Assembly (NCBI GenBank): GCA_002457215.1
Contig: NTJZ01000004.1
Span: 62,001-126,000 of the forward strand
Source of the DNA: OM182 bacterium MED-G28
GTDB lineage: Bacteria; Pseudomonadota; Gammaproteobacteria; Pseudomonadales; Pseudohongiellaceae
DNA length: 64,000 nucleotides
Reading direction: 5' to 3'
Numbering within the stretch: the stretch's first letter is position 1; each line of letters starts with the position of its first letter. Below, piece by piece: positions 35,505 to 44,586 of the stretch. The notes beneath the pieces were generated by a model. That model saw only the letters and a program-made list of their open reading frames with translations. It was not told where the DNA came from and searched no databases. The position numbers and the translations under genes are program-made.

Positions 35505-36044
35505 CTAATGCCCGATATGGCGCCTTGGGGCGAGAGAGCGGTCGATGATGGAGGCTATGGTTGAGGCTAGCAGTAACCAGGCAATTATTGCTGTGATTTG
35601 TTCCATCAGGTCTGTGAAATCCTGGCCTAAATCCAATCTGGAAAAAGCAACAGTAATTAGGGGTATAAAATAGAAAATACCATTCCAGCGCCCTAGAAAG
35701 CTCATTTTCAAGTCTTTTTGTCGGAATAAAAAATAAGAATCCAGTACATATTGGGAGAACGCTACAACAATTAATGCTGGCAAATAGGGGTTAATAATTC
35801 CTGCATACACGCAACCTATGAGGCCGCCAGTTACAAAGATAAAATCTGTGCCATGATCGAATAGTTGCCCCCGCGTTGATGCTGTTTTTGTTGCGCGGGC
35901 CACGATGCCATCAAAATAATCTGTGAGTAGGGCAAGCAAAATGAAAGAGAAGAGCGTTAACCCTGTGAGTAGGTCTGCTACGGCAATCCCCCAAGCTACT
36001 GGAATAGTAAGAAGCAGTCGAATTGCCGTAAGAAAATTAGCCAT
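35505..36044 (-). CDS. CDP-alcohol phosphatidyltransferase family protein
   Basis: 179 residues from an ATG one base after the preceding stop (TAG-G-ATG), preferred over a 217-residue form that would overlap the upstream gene. Seen: the full CDP-OH signature D42-x2-D45-G46-x2-A49-R50-x8-G59-x3-D63-x3-D67 and about six membrane helices. Such enzymes transfer a phosphoalcohol from a CDP donor to form phospholipids or related phosphodiesters at the inner membrane. It is the last gene of the 37955-35505 operon, with a flippase-like protein before it, so a specialised lipid is likely made and moved. Not obviously PgsA or PssA; product unknown. Confidence 0.88.
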   Translation of the reverse strand: MANFLTAIRLLLTIPVAWGIAVADLLTGLTLFSFILLALLTDYFDGIVARATKTASTRGQLFDHGTDFIFVTGGLIGCVYAGIINPYLPALIVVAFSQYVLDSYFLFRQKDLKMSFLGRWNGIFYFIPLITVAFSRLDLGQDFTDLMEQITAIIAWLLLASTIASIIDRSLAPRRHIGH

Positions 36045-36045
36045 C

Positions 36046-37059
36046 CTAACTAAAGAGTTCTCGCTGAGCTCGGCGCCAAAAGACCAAGCCAATAATGGCG
36101 TTAAAAAGTATGAAGAAATTATGTTGTACAAACCCAAAGGCAGCCATTTGCCCTTCATTTTCTGGAAACAGGATTACCCAGACCGTAATTGCCGCCGCTC
36201 GCATAGGGGTTGGTACTGCCGCGGCGAAGAAAATCACCGGCAAATAAGGCAGTAATTCCATGAAAGAGGCTTCTACACCAAAAAGCCTCAGTGCAATAGT
36301 ATATACGACAATAGCCGCCAGTAGGGCAGGAGATCGTAGCAACAAGAACATCAGGTAATGCTTAATCTTCGCCTGTTTGAAGGCATCCAAAATGCGTTTT
36401 GTTCTGAATTGGTTGTTAGGTAATATTTTGCCATCGAAATAGAGTACCCAGGCTGTGAAAAAAATTGCAGCACCGACTGCAATGACAGGCATAAGACTAA
36501 AAACATCTGGTAAGCCACCGCTTCCAAAGACATAGCCTATCGATGCCCACACTAGCAGATAAAATACTTCGCAGAACATTATAAACAGCATGACAGATCC
36601 GACTTCCCAGCCGGGAATCTTATCTCGTTTGTTCAGATAGTAAGCCATGGCACCTTTGCCTATCTGCTCATTAAAAATAGAGATGATGTAAGCACTGGCG
36701 CGAATGGGAAGTATATCCCTGTACTTTATGTCTGCTAAAAACCAATTGAGGGCGCGAGTAACAACTAAGGTGTCGATGGCGAAATAAAAGAAAGAATAGC
36801 CTATCATTAATCCCAGCCAGGGCAGCCAGGCGACATTCGCGAACACTTGGGTCATATAGGCAATAAGAGATAAACCTTCTCGAACAGCAGCACCGTTTAA
36901 TCGATAGTAAAGATAAGCAAAACAAACGGCCGTTAATCCCAAGAATAAGATTCTGCCTGCTGCGCTGGGTTTTGATTGAGCCATGCCATTCTCCGACTCT
37001 TTTGCCGAGGTGGCTTTAGAAATTTCGTTATTCTCTTTATTTTTAGCAGGTTCGGTCAT
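36046..37059 (-). CDS. Flippase-like (LPG synthase TM / UPF0104-type) membrane protein
   Basis: 337 residues: a hydrophilic, Lys/Glu-rich N-terminus of about 30 residues, then seven to eight membrane helices. Seen: YIISIFNEQIGKGAMAYYLNKRD near residue 125, YLPVIFFAAAVPTPMRAAAITVW near 275 and VQHNFFILFNAIIGLVFWRRAQR at the end, consistent with the lysylphosphatidylglycerol-synthase membrane domain family, though I am not certain. No catalytic GNAT-like domain is attached. It is two bases from the upstream NAD-binding gene and one base from the CDP-alcohol transferase start, so it is tightly co-translated. Confidence 0.62.
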   Translation of the reverse strand: MTEPAKNKENNEISKATSAKESENGMAQSKPSAAGRILFLGLTAVCFAYLYYRLNGAAVREGLSLIAYMTQVFANVAWLPWLGLMIGYSFFYFAIDTLVVTRALNWFLADIKYRDILPIRASAYIISIFNEQIGKGAMAYYLNKRDKIPGWEVGSVMLFIMFCEVFYLLVWASIGYVFGSGGLPDVFSLMPVIAVGAAIFFTAWVLYFDGKILPNNQFRTKRILDAFKQAKIKHYLMFLLLRSPALLAAIVVYTIALRLFGVEASFMELLPYLPVIFFAAAVPTPMRAAAITVWVILFPENEGQMAAFGFVQHNFFILFNAIIGLVFWRRAQRELFS

Positions 37060-37061
37060 AG

Positions 37062-37955
37062 TTAGTTGCCAGTATTAATAATTTTTTTCAATGTATCTTC
37101 CAAGGGTGTAAGTGTAATGCCAATTGCCTTGTCAGCGTTAGTTTGAACTACTTCATCTTTAGTTATCACGTCGATTACAGTTGGTGTCATCCCACCGCCC
37201 TTTAAAGTACTAGCGATCGCTGAACCTATTTTTGCGATTACAATAGGTACGCTGCCGATTTCAACTGTTTTGCCCATCAATTCGGCAGTTTTCTTAATGA
37301 TGTCGCGATAAGTCATGCTTTCTGGCCCCACTAACTCATGGGTTACTTGCCCGTCAGGCGGGTTTTTACAGATCTGAATAATTGCTGTACTTAAGTCATC
37401 AATATCCAATGGGCGCATGCAGTATTTACCACCGCCCAAAACTTTGGTTTGACCGGCTGATGCGAGACCCATTATCGCACTCGCGCCAGCTGCTCCAGGT
37501 CCAAGTAATATTGGAGTACGAAGAATGCTCGCTGTAAGTCCTGACTCTTTAATCAGTTGCTCGGCACTGCCTTTGGATCGGAAATAAGCATTAGAAGAAT
37601 TTTTACTCGCGCCAACCACGCTAATAAAAATCAAATGTTTGACACTGCTTTTCATAGCTGCCTGAACCACTGCTGCCGTAGCGGCAACATTCGCCGAAGC
37701 ATAGTTAGAGTTCTTTGCCTCAATAAGTATTCCCGCTAGATGGACAACACAATCAGCATCTGCCATCGCCGTTTCCAAGGAAGCGGGATCATCATAAGCA
37801 ATAATATGAGGATCAATGGTCATGGATTTAGGTAGGCCAGAAAATGCTCGTTCGCTGCGAACACCGGCTGTTATTTTTATTTCTGGTTCATTTTTTAACT
37901 GCTCGAGTAAGTTTTGACCGACGCTGCTATTAGCACCAGTTACTGCTATTTTCAT
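37062..37955 (-). CDS. NAD(P)-binding NmrA/epimerase-like protein
   Basis: 297 residues, atypical SDR of the NmrA/NDUFA9-like branch. Seen: N-terminal VTGANSSVGQNLLEQL (TGxxxxxG dinucleotide loop, residues 4-19), VVHLAGIL, FISVVGASKNSSNAYFRSKGSAEQLIKESGL (the typical Y-x3-K is displaced as in NmrA proteins) and TILRTPILLGPGAAG. First gene of the three-gene membrane/lipid operon and 139 bases downstream of the FO synthase gene on the same strand, so it might share transcription with it. It binds NAD(P); whether it is an enzyme or an assembly factor is open. Confidence 0.82.
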   Translation of the reverse strand: MKIAVTGANSSVGQNLLEQLKNEPEIKITAGVRSERAFSGLPKSMTIDPHIIAYDDPASLETAMADADCVVHLAGILIEAKNSNYASANVAATAAVVQAAMKSSVKHLIFISVVGASKNSSNAYFRSKGSAEQLIKESGLTASILRTPILLGPGAAGASAIMGLASAGQTKVLGGGKYCMRPLDIDDLSTAIIQICKNPPDGQVTHELVGPESMTYRDIIKKTAELMGKTVEIGSVPIVIAKIGSAIASTLKGGGMTPTVIDVITKDEVVQTNADKAIGITLTPLEDTLKKIINTGN

Positions 37956-38094
37956 TGAATAATTATTCCTTAATTAAGATATGGAGGGTTCAGGGAAATA
38001 CGTCCATGTTTGTATCAAACTAGCACTTTTTAATGTGGAGTTTGAGGTAAAAATTCATCCTTGTCCGCGAAGAAAAAATACAAGTTAATGTAAT

Positions 38095-40533
38095 TCAACC
38101 TAATTGAACTAAATTTTCGAGCTTTTTACTTCGTTGAAGTTTATCTGCTGATGTGTTTTTAATCTGCTCTAACACTGGAGGGTCAAAAGCGATTTTTTTG
38201 CGCGATATTGGGGCGTCTTCATAGGCAGTTGTCCGCATACGCGGATTACGATCCATTTGCTTCAGTGCGGATTCCATCCCCTCCGGCGACCATTCCTGCC
38301 CATGGTCCGCACCGGCGGCACGTGTAATACTTTCATTCATCAGTGTTCCGCCAATGTCATTAGCTCCCGCATTTAGGCACGCTAAAACCCCTTGTTGCCC
38401 CATCTTTACCCAAGAGGTTTGTATATTATCGATGAGGCCATCGAAAACAATACGAGCAATTGTGTGCATGAGAATAGATTCTCGAAAACTAGGACCAGCT
38501 CGAGATTTGCCTTTTAAATACATAGGCGCTTCCATGTGCACATAAGGCAAAGGAACAAACTCTGTAAAACCTCGCGTTTGGGTCTGAAGGTCCCGGATAG
38601 CTACTAAGTGACTCGCCCAGTGAGCCGGACTCTCTACATGACCATACATGACTGTCGCTGTAGTGTTAAAGCCCACCTTGTGTGCGGTAGTCATCACCTC
38701 TAGCCATTGAGCTGTGTTTAATTTGTCCGGGCAGATCAATTTTCGAATATCGTCGTGTAGAATTTCCGCTGCAGTTCCTGGGAGCGTCGACAGTCCAGCC
38801 GTTTTCAACTGTGTTAAAAATTCTTCGAGTGAAATTCCGAGGGTTGCAGCGCCTTGCCAAACTTCCAAGGGCGAGAAGGCATGGATGTGCATTCCTGGAA
38901 CGGCCGTTTTAACGGTGGAAACAATATCTAGGTAAGTTTGACCGGTATAATCAGGATGGATTCCACCTTGCATACAAACTTCAGTTGCGCCACGACCCCA
39001 AGCCTCTTGACAGCGTCGAGCTATCTCTTCGGCGCTAATATCGTAGGGGCGACCTCGCAGATTTTCGCTTAATTTGCCTTTTGAAAATGCGCAGAACTGA
39101 CATTTGAAGTAGCAAACATTTGTATAATTAATATTGCGATTAACAACATAACTTACGGTGTCGCCATTGCGTTCTTTTCTAAGTTCGTTAGCAGCTTGAG
39201 TCAAATAGCTAAAATCAGCCCCTCTACTTTCAAACAAGAAAGCGATCTCTTCTTTCGAGAGGAGAGTCCCTTGCGCATTTTTTGTCACCAATGATTTAAT
39301 CATTGAACTAGTATTTTTGTGATTTTTATTGTGGAGAATCAAATCTCTTTCTAATTGAGGAATGTCTGCCCGCTCACCTGGTGTCCACGCATCCCTTTTT
39401 GCGAAACCGCTAGCATCTGCAAGGCGCAATACAGGCGCAACCGTTTCGGCAGCGAGCCACTGCTGATAGTTTATTGCATAAGTAGGATAAATTGTGAGGC
39501 GCTGTTCCAGAAATTTTCCTGCAGCTTCTGTTTCTCTTGCCAAGTTATCAAGATGTGGCCATGGTGCTTCTGGATTAACATGATCTGGTGTCAGCGGAGA
39601 GACACCACCCCAATCATTAATGCCAGCATTGACCAGTTGGGGCAAGACGCCAGGACTTAAGTTCGGCGGCGCTTGAATGTTCATTTTGGGGCCAAAAATT
39701 AGGCGCGCGACGGCAATAGTCCATAGCAACTCATTGAGGTCAGGCTCAGGCGCTGAGGACATTTTAGTGTCTGGCTTGGCACGGAAATTCTGAACAATAA
39801 TTTCTTGAATATGACCGTGGCGATTATGGATCTCTTTAATAGCGAGTAAAGACTCAATCCGCTCCATTCTAGTTTCGCCAATGCCAATTAGAATCCCTGT
39901 GGTAAACGGGACAGCGTGCTGACCGGCTATATCGATGGTTTTTAGTCGAACTTCTGGAATTTTGTCCGGAGAACCATAGTGTGGCATGCCTTTTTCGCAT
40001 AGTCTGGAAGACGCCGATTCCAGCATGATCCCCATTGAGGCACTGACTTTTCTTAGGTTTTGAATTTCCTCTGCAGTCATATTGCCCGCATTTATGTGAG
40101 GTAACATCCCAGTTTCTTTAAGAACTCTCTCAGCGATGTGGGTTACATAGTCTAGCGTGCTGTTATACCCCATTTCCGTCAAAGCTACTCGAGCAGCTTT
40201 GTAGCGCAGTTCCGGTTTTTCCCCTAAAGTAAACAGTGCTTCTTGGCAGCCTTGAGCTGCACCCTCGTGGCATAGTCTCAGGACGTCTTCTGCTGCGAGG
40301 TAAGGGCTAGCTATTCTGCGAGGCGTTTTCGCGAAGGTGCAGTAGTGACAGACATCTCGGCACAGATGAGTAAGAGGGACAAATACTTTCTTCGAAAAAG
40401 TAATGATATTTCGGTGGCTGTAATCGCGCATCTTACAGGCGATATCGGCTAAGGCAGCCGTGTTATCAACGTCTGCTAAGGAGAGCGCCTGTTCTCGAGA
40501 GAGCGCTGTTTGGGTGTCAAATTGATGCAGCAC
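38095..40533 (-). CDS. fbiC: Bifunctional FO synthase (CofG-CofH fusion, FbiC type)
   Basis: 812 residues, GTG start. Two radical SAM domains are fused. The N-terminal CofG-like domain has CRDVCHYCTF with cluster cysteines 58, 62 and 65; the C-terminal CofH-like domain has CYFKCQFCAF with cysteines 474, 478 and 481. Each has a MQGGIHPD or GEKPELRY-type motif. The N-then-C order and length match mycobacterial FbiC (about 856). The enzyme makes 7,8-didemethyl-8-hydroxy-5-deazariboflavin (FO) from tyrosine and 5-amino-6-ribitylaminouracil. FO is the core of cofactor F420 and also an antenna of some DNA photolyases. No fbiA, fbiB or fbiD genes and no photolyase are in the window. Confidence 0.93.
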   Translation of the reverse strand: MLHQFDTQTALSREQALSLADVDNTAALADIACKMRDYSHRNIITFSKKVFVPLTHLCRDVCHYCTFAKTPRRIASPYLAAEDVLRLCHEGAAQGCQEALFTLGEKPELRYKAARVALTEMGYNSTLDYVTHIAERVLKETGMLPHINAGNMTAEEIQNLRKVSASMGIMLESASSRLCEKGMPHYGSPDKIPEVRLKTIDIAGQHAVPFTTGILIGIGETRMERIESLLAIKEIHNRHGHIQEIIVQNFRAKPDTKMSSAPEPDLNELLWTIAVARLIFGPKMNIQAPPNLSPGVLPQLVNAGINDWGGVSPLTPDHVNPEAPWPHLDNLARETEAAGKFLEQRLTIYPTYAINYQQWLAAETVAPVLRLADASGFAKRDAWTPGERADIPQLERDLILHNKNHKNTSSMIKSLVTKNAQGTLLSKEEIAFLFESRGADFSYLTQAANELRKERNGDTVSYVVNRNINYTNVCYFKCQFCAFSKGKLSENLRGRPYDISAEEIARRCQEAWGRGATEVCMQGGIHPDYTGQTYLDIVSTVKTAVPGMHIHAFSPLEVWQGAATLGISLEEFLTQLKTAGLSTLPGTAAEILHDDIRKLICPDKLNTAQWLEVMTTAHKVGFNTTATVMYGHVESPAHWASHLVAIRDLQTQTRGFTEFVPLPYVHMEAPMYLKGKSRAGPSFRESILMHTIARIVFDGLIDNIQTSWVKMGQQGVLACLNAGANDIGGTLMNESITRAAGADHGQEWSPEGMESALKQMDRNPRMRTTAYEDAPISRKKIAFDPPVLEQIKNTSADKLQRSKKLENLVQLG

Positions 40534-40761
40534 TGTGGGTCTTTTAATGAGATTTCAATAAATTTTTAATAAATAGCTATTCGAGAACATAAGATTAACA
40601 GTCTGGTGGTTAAAAAGGTAACTAAGAGCGGGTTTTCAGTAAATGAAATGCGACAATCTGTTACGAAAAGAATTGAAGTCTATATCTCACGAAATAACAC
40701 TTTCTGGTTTAAACTAGCTAAAAAGCAATGCTAGGAAAGAAAATATAAGAAGAGATTATCA

Positions 40762-42162
40762 ATGAAAGTAAATTCCACACTATTAAGCGTAGCGTTTGGT
40801 TTAAGCGGCTGTCTCACTGGAGCGATCTTCTCGTATACGCCTTTAAATGCTCAAGTTAGCGATCAGGTCGGCGATGCATTTTTTATTGAAAATGTAAGAA
40901 TCATTATTGGTGATGGCAATGTAATCGAAAATGGTTTTCTTGAAATTGAAAATGGATTAATTGAAACAGTTTCAGCCGGAGCTCTTGAAAATGCTGAAGC
41001 TAAAATATCCATTGATGGTCAAGGAAAAACTATCATGCCTGCGCTAATCGATGGTCATTCACATCTCGGTTATCAAGGTAGAAGTAGTTGGGGTTCACAA
41101 AATTATGGTAAGCAGAATCTTATCGACAATCTGGAGCAGTACGCCTACTACGGATTCAGCGCAGTTTTTTCAGCGGGAAGTGATGCTCCCAATATAATAA
41201 ACAGTGTGGAAAACGCCAGGCAGGATGGTGAGTTTATCGGTGCGCAAGTACTTTTTGCGGCAGGGATGGCACCTCCAGGCCAGGGCCCAAATGATCAATT
41301 TCTGAGTCATGCGTTAGCCGTTGAAGACGAGGTAAGTGAAACTATTCTCTATGGTTTAGAGAATCCTGAGCAAGCTAGAAAACAAGTTAGAGCAGCCTCA
41401 GCCAATGGTATTAAATTTATCAAAATATGGGTCGATGATCGCGGAGGTAGTCAGCGCAAATTATCACCACCGATTTATGAAGCGGTAATTGAGGAAGCTG
41501 AAAACCTGGGCTTAAAGGTTTTTGTTCATCAACAGTTTGCTTCGGATATGCCAGGACTTTTGTCAGCCGGTGCCCATGGGTTTTTGCATGGTCGAATTGG
41601 TCAGGATTTTGATAGTGATATCGCAAATCAAACTAGTGTTAGTGGCGCTTTTATAATTCCCAATTGGGGGTTAGCAGAGCTTAGGCGAGAGGCTATAGGC
41701 GAAGATAGTTTTTTAAGTGATATTTTTACAAACGAAGTGATGCAGCCTCTTACAGCGGGCAATGATAGTCGGCAAAATGCATTAAGACGAGATTCGGTTT
41801 CTGAGGCAGAGCGAGTTGCTAGTTTTTTAGGCCTAATCGATGCGGGGGTGGATATCGTTCTGGGAACTGATGCTGGCGCAGTACCTGACCACCCTTTTGG
41901 ATATACCGGTCACCGAGAGCTGGAGATATATGTTCGGCTAGGTATGACTCCAATGCAGGCTATCGTGGCTGGAACGAATAATGCAGCCCGTCATCTAGGG
42001 CTCGAATTCAAGGGTGAGCTTAAGCCAGGGTTTTCGGCTGATATAATTCTTTTAGAGCAAAACCCCCTCGAAGATATCCGTAATACTCGTTCTATTGAAC
42101 GGGTTTTTCTCGCTGGTGTGGAAGTGGATCGTAGCCGGTTAAAAGATAAATGGAAGCCTTAA
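40762..42162 (+). CDS. Secreted metal-dependent amidohydrolase
   Basis: 466 residues with a signal-like N-terminus (LLSVAFGLSGCLTGAIFSY, possible lipobox at SGC). Seen: the N-terminal small beta domain then ALIDGHSHLGYQG (metal HxH), FIKIWVDDRGG near 215 with a candidate carbamylated lysine, VFVHQQFASD and GFLHGRIGQD with later metal histidines, and LGTDAGAVPDHPFG with the catalytic Asp near 370. The layout matches imidazolonepropionase/prolidase-like exported amidohydrolases. It is alone, between the FO synthase and the MaoC gene. The substrate, likely a cyclic amide, dipeptide or imide, is unknown. Confidence 0.88.
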   Translation: MKVNSTLLSVAFGLSGCLTGAIFSYTPLNAQVSDQVGDAFFIENVRIIIGDGNVIENGFLEIENGLIETVSAGALENAEAKISIDGQGKTIMPALIDGHSHLGYQGRSSWGSQNYGKQNLIDNLEQYAYYGFSAVFSAGSDAPNIINSVENARQDGEFIGAQVLFAAGMAPPGQGPNDQFLSHALAVEDEVSETILYGLENPEQARKQVRAASANGIKFIKIWVDDRGGSQRKLSPPIYEAVIEEAENLGLKVFVHQQFASDMPGLLSAGAHGFLHGRIGQDFDSDIANQTSVSGAFIIPNWGLAELRREAIGEDSFLSDIFTNEVMQPLTAGNDSRQNALRRDSVSEAERVASFLGLIDAGVDIVLGTDAGAVPDHPFGYTGHRELEIYVRLGMTPMQAIVAGTNNAARHLGLEFKGELKPGFSADIILLEQNPLEDIRNTRSIERVFLAGVEVDRSRLKDKWKP

Positions 42163-42460
42163 GATCAAGAGACAAATAATCTTGACTTTAGCTGTTTTCT
42201 GGATCTCAGCGTGATTTTTTCTTTGTCAGATACAAACTTTGTTTTTCCAAGAACAGCCTTAAAGCATTTCAGGTTTCTATTAATTAAGAGAAACCTAATA
42301 CTGAGAAACCTAACCTTGTCCTTGCTAACTGCCGCTATGATGTGGCTTAAACAAAATGCCTTGAGAATAGCTTAGGAGTATAATTTAAAACCAGTTACTA
42401 ATAGATTACGGACCCAATACTAATTGAGCACGGCATTGGCATAAGAGGACCTGCGCCCAG

Positions 42461-42964
42461 ATGACTAAAGATATTGATCCAGATTTTGATCCCGCCAAAC
42501 ACACCCTCACCGAATCCAGTTATTTCGAAGACTTAGAGATAGGGCAACGATTCTTGAGCCCTTCTCGTACCTTAGGGGACGCAAACTTCGCAGCTTTTCA
42601 AATGGTCTCTGGTGACAATCATCCAATTCACTATGATGAGGAATACTGTCGGCGCCGCGGGTATCCAGGAATGTTAGCTCATGGTTTGCAAGTTGCAGCG
42701 CAATGTGCCCCAGGTGCTGGAATGCTCCCGCATGTATTAGAGGATAGCTTAATTGGTTTGATTGAACACAGTGCAAAGTTTCTAAAACCTGTGTATAGCG
42801 GAGATACTGTCTATCCTGCACTAGAAGTAATTGACCTGACCCCAGGGAATACGACTGGTGTAATCACGCTACGTACGACAGTACATAATCAGCGACGCCA
42901 ATTGGTGTTAGAGGGTACACAAAAAATGTTGGTTAAAAAAAGGCCGATAGCCGCAAACAAATAA
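42461..42964 (+). CDS. MaoC-family hotdog dehydratase
   Basis: 167 residues, single hotdog domain. Seen: YFEDLEIGQRFLSPSRTLGDANFAAFQMVSGDNHPIHYDEEYCRRRGYPGMLAHGLQV, containing the family D-x-N-x-x-H hydratase dyad (Asp and His in SGDNHPIHYD) and the following GxxxHG turn. It hydrates or dehydrates an enoyl-CoA or an enoyl thioester. Its stop abuts the ATG of the VOC gene at 42965, so they are co-translated. Its upstream 298 bases hold no gene. It may act in the same pathway as the hotdog protein at 43780, which is convergent. Confidence 0.9.
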   Translation: MTKDIDPDFDPAKHTLTESSYFEDLEIGQRFLSPSRTLGDANFAAFQMVSGDNHPIHYDEEYCRRRGYPGMLAHGLQVAAQCAPGAGMLPHVLEDSLIGLIEHSAKFLKPVYSGDTVYPALEVIDLTPGNTTGVITLRTTVHNQRRQLVLEGTQKMLVKKRPIAANK

Positions 42965-43753
42965 ATGAGCATTCATCTCCGCCAGATATGTTTAGTCGCT
43001 GCCGAACTTCAACCTGTTGTTGAGCAGTTAACTAACGTATTCGACATCAAAGTCTGTCATCGTGATCCTGTGGTAAAACAATATGGTTTAGAAAATGTAT
43101 TGCTGCCACTGGGCACAGACTTTTTAGAAGTTGTCGCGCCAATTGAAGAAAATACTGCAGCCAGCCGCTACTTGAATCGCTTGGGCCGAAATGGTGGTTA
43201 TATGGTTATACTGCAGGCAGATTCCAAGGATACTCAAACTGCAATTCGGTCTCGCGCATTAGCTGCCCGTGTGCGCATAGCTCATGAAGAAGAAAGAGAT
43301 GGTTGGAGCTCATGTCAGCTTCATCCAGCGGATATGGAAGCTGCTTTTTTAGATATTGAATGGGACGCACAAGAAGATTTTACTGGATGTTGGCATCCCG
43401 CGGGCGGCCTAAATTGGCAGCAATTTAGACAAAAAAATACGACAGTAAAGTTAGTAGGTGCCCAGCTGAATTGCTCGAACCCTTTGGCTTTGGCCCGATT
43501 GTGGCGGGATATACTTGGTACTGGGGTCGAAGATGCAGAAAGAGAAATTTCTCTGATTAATGGGAAATTACGGTTCGCCGAATGTGGCTCTCGGGAATAT
43601 GGGAATCTTGCAGGAATTACACTAGGGGTTAAAGATAAGCAACGAATTATTTCATTGGCTCATGATTATGGATGTGTCAGTAATTTTATGACTGGCTCTA
43701 ATCAAGAGGAGTTGGAAATCTGCGGAACAAAATTTACTCTGGTTGACTTATAA
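42965..43753 (+). CDS. VOC-superfamily protein (glyoxalase-like)
   Basis: 262 residues comprising two vicinal-oxygen-chelate halves. Seen: N-terminal IHLRQICLVAAELQPVVEQLTNVFDI, LPLGTDFLEVVAP, and a second half beginning KLVGAQLNCSNPLALARLWRDILGTGVED. Metal ligands are not clear: the first half lacks an obvious His at the first strand apart from IHLRQ. The gene starts immediately after the MaoC stop, so the two form a pair. It could be a non-metal VOC such as a methylmalonyl-CoA epimerase relative or a binding protein; the activity is unassigned. Confidence 0.75.
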   Translation: MSIHLRQICLVAAELQPVVEQLTNVFDIKVCHRDPVVKQYGLENVLLPLGTDFLEVVAPIEENTAASRYLNRLGRNGGYMVILQADSKDTQTAIRSRALAARVRIAHEEERDGWSSCQLHPADMEAAFLDIEWDAQEDFTGCWHPAGGLNWQQFRQKNTTVKLVGAQLNCSNPLALARLWRDILGTGVEDAEREISLINGKLRFAECGSREYGNLAGITLGVKDKQRIISLAHDYGCVSNFMTGSNQEELEICGTKFTLVDL

Positions 43754-43779
43754 CCTTGAAAAAAATAATTGGTTTGAGT

Positions 43780-44586
43780 TCAAGCAGCGATAGAAAAAAT
43801 TGCAGTGTGTTCTACTTCCAAGGCAACTTCGTTGTCTGTCCACATGGAAATATACAGTTTAATAAACTGATGGCCTTTTCTTTTCCATTTCTCGGTAGGC
43901 ACGGCGCGCACCTCAATAGATTGTCCAACCCGTAGTGACTTTCTTAAGGTTAGGCGGCTACCGGTATGAATCCATGCTGGTAATAGGAATTGTCGCATTA
44001 ATGCCTTATTACAGGCATTAAGAATGAAGAAGGGATGCAGTAGCCCAGACTCACCATTATAGATATTAGATTGGTCCCTTTGTATTGTGACGTTCTCCAT
44101 ATTGTCGGATGCGGTGGGTTGCCAAAGATAAGCTGGCGTTGGTTCATTGAGAGTTATCGCATCCCAAGAGATTTCATTTCTTTTTAATTCTTCAGGGTTT
44201 CGACGTAGCTGTGCTTTCACATTAATGGGCGGTAATTGATCAGGAAGTGAAGACTCAAGTTTAGCTATGAGCACATTATCTTCGTTATAAGCGAAAGTGT
44301 GGTGGTTGCGCTGGCTCGACTCTGAATTCAGATCCTCTGTTTCAATTGTTAGTAAATTGTTTTCATAGGCAGGTTTTATAAACGCGATTTCCATAATGCC
44401 TCGAGATAACCAATCTTTTTTATAATACTGCACCAGGGGTTGGCTGAGATAGCCAAATACATTTACACCACTAACTAAGGCGCCAGCGAAGCCATACTTG
44501 GCAGCAATCTCATCGCTGTGAATTCGATTCTCTGAAGACTGAGCATCGTTCAAGGCAAGAATCTGAAAATTAGGGATTGTGGTCAT
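43780..44586 (-). CDS. MaoC-like double-hotdog protein of unknown function
   Basis: 268 residues. Seen: NRIHSDEIAAKYGFAGALVSGVNVFGYLSQPLV, in which the H, A, and G-x-N-V-F elements match the active-site helix of MaoC/FkbR2-like hotdog proteins, and a second unit around GSRLTLRKSLRVGQSIEVRAV and KLYISMWTDN. No clear Asp/His dyad is visible, so hydratase activity is doubtful. The ATG is directly adjacent to the stop of the AhpD-like gene (TAAATG), so they are co-expressed. It is convergent with the MaoC/VOC pair and likely binds an acyl or thioester intermediate of the same pathway. Confidence 0.62.
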   Translation of the reverse strand: MTTIPNFQILALNDAQSSENRIHSDEIAAKYGFAGALVSGVNVFGYLSQPLVQYYKKDWLSRGIMEIAFIKPAYENNLLTIETEDLNSESSQRNHHTFAYNEDNVLIAKLESSLPDQLPPINVKAQLRRNPEELKRNEISWDAITLNEPTPAYLWQPTASDNMENVTIQRDQSNIYNGESGLLHPFFILNACNKALMRQFLLPAWIHTGSRLTLRKSLRVGQSIEVRAVPTEKWKRKGHQFIKLYISMWTDNEVALEVEHTAIFSIAA

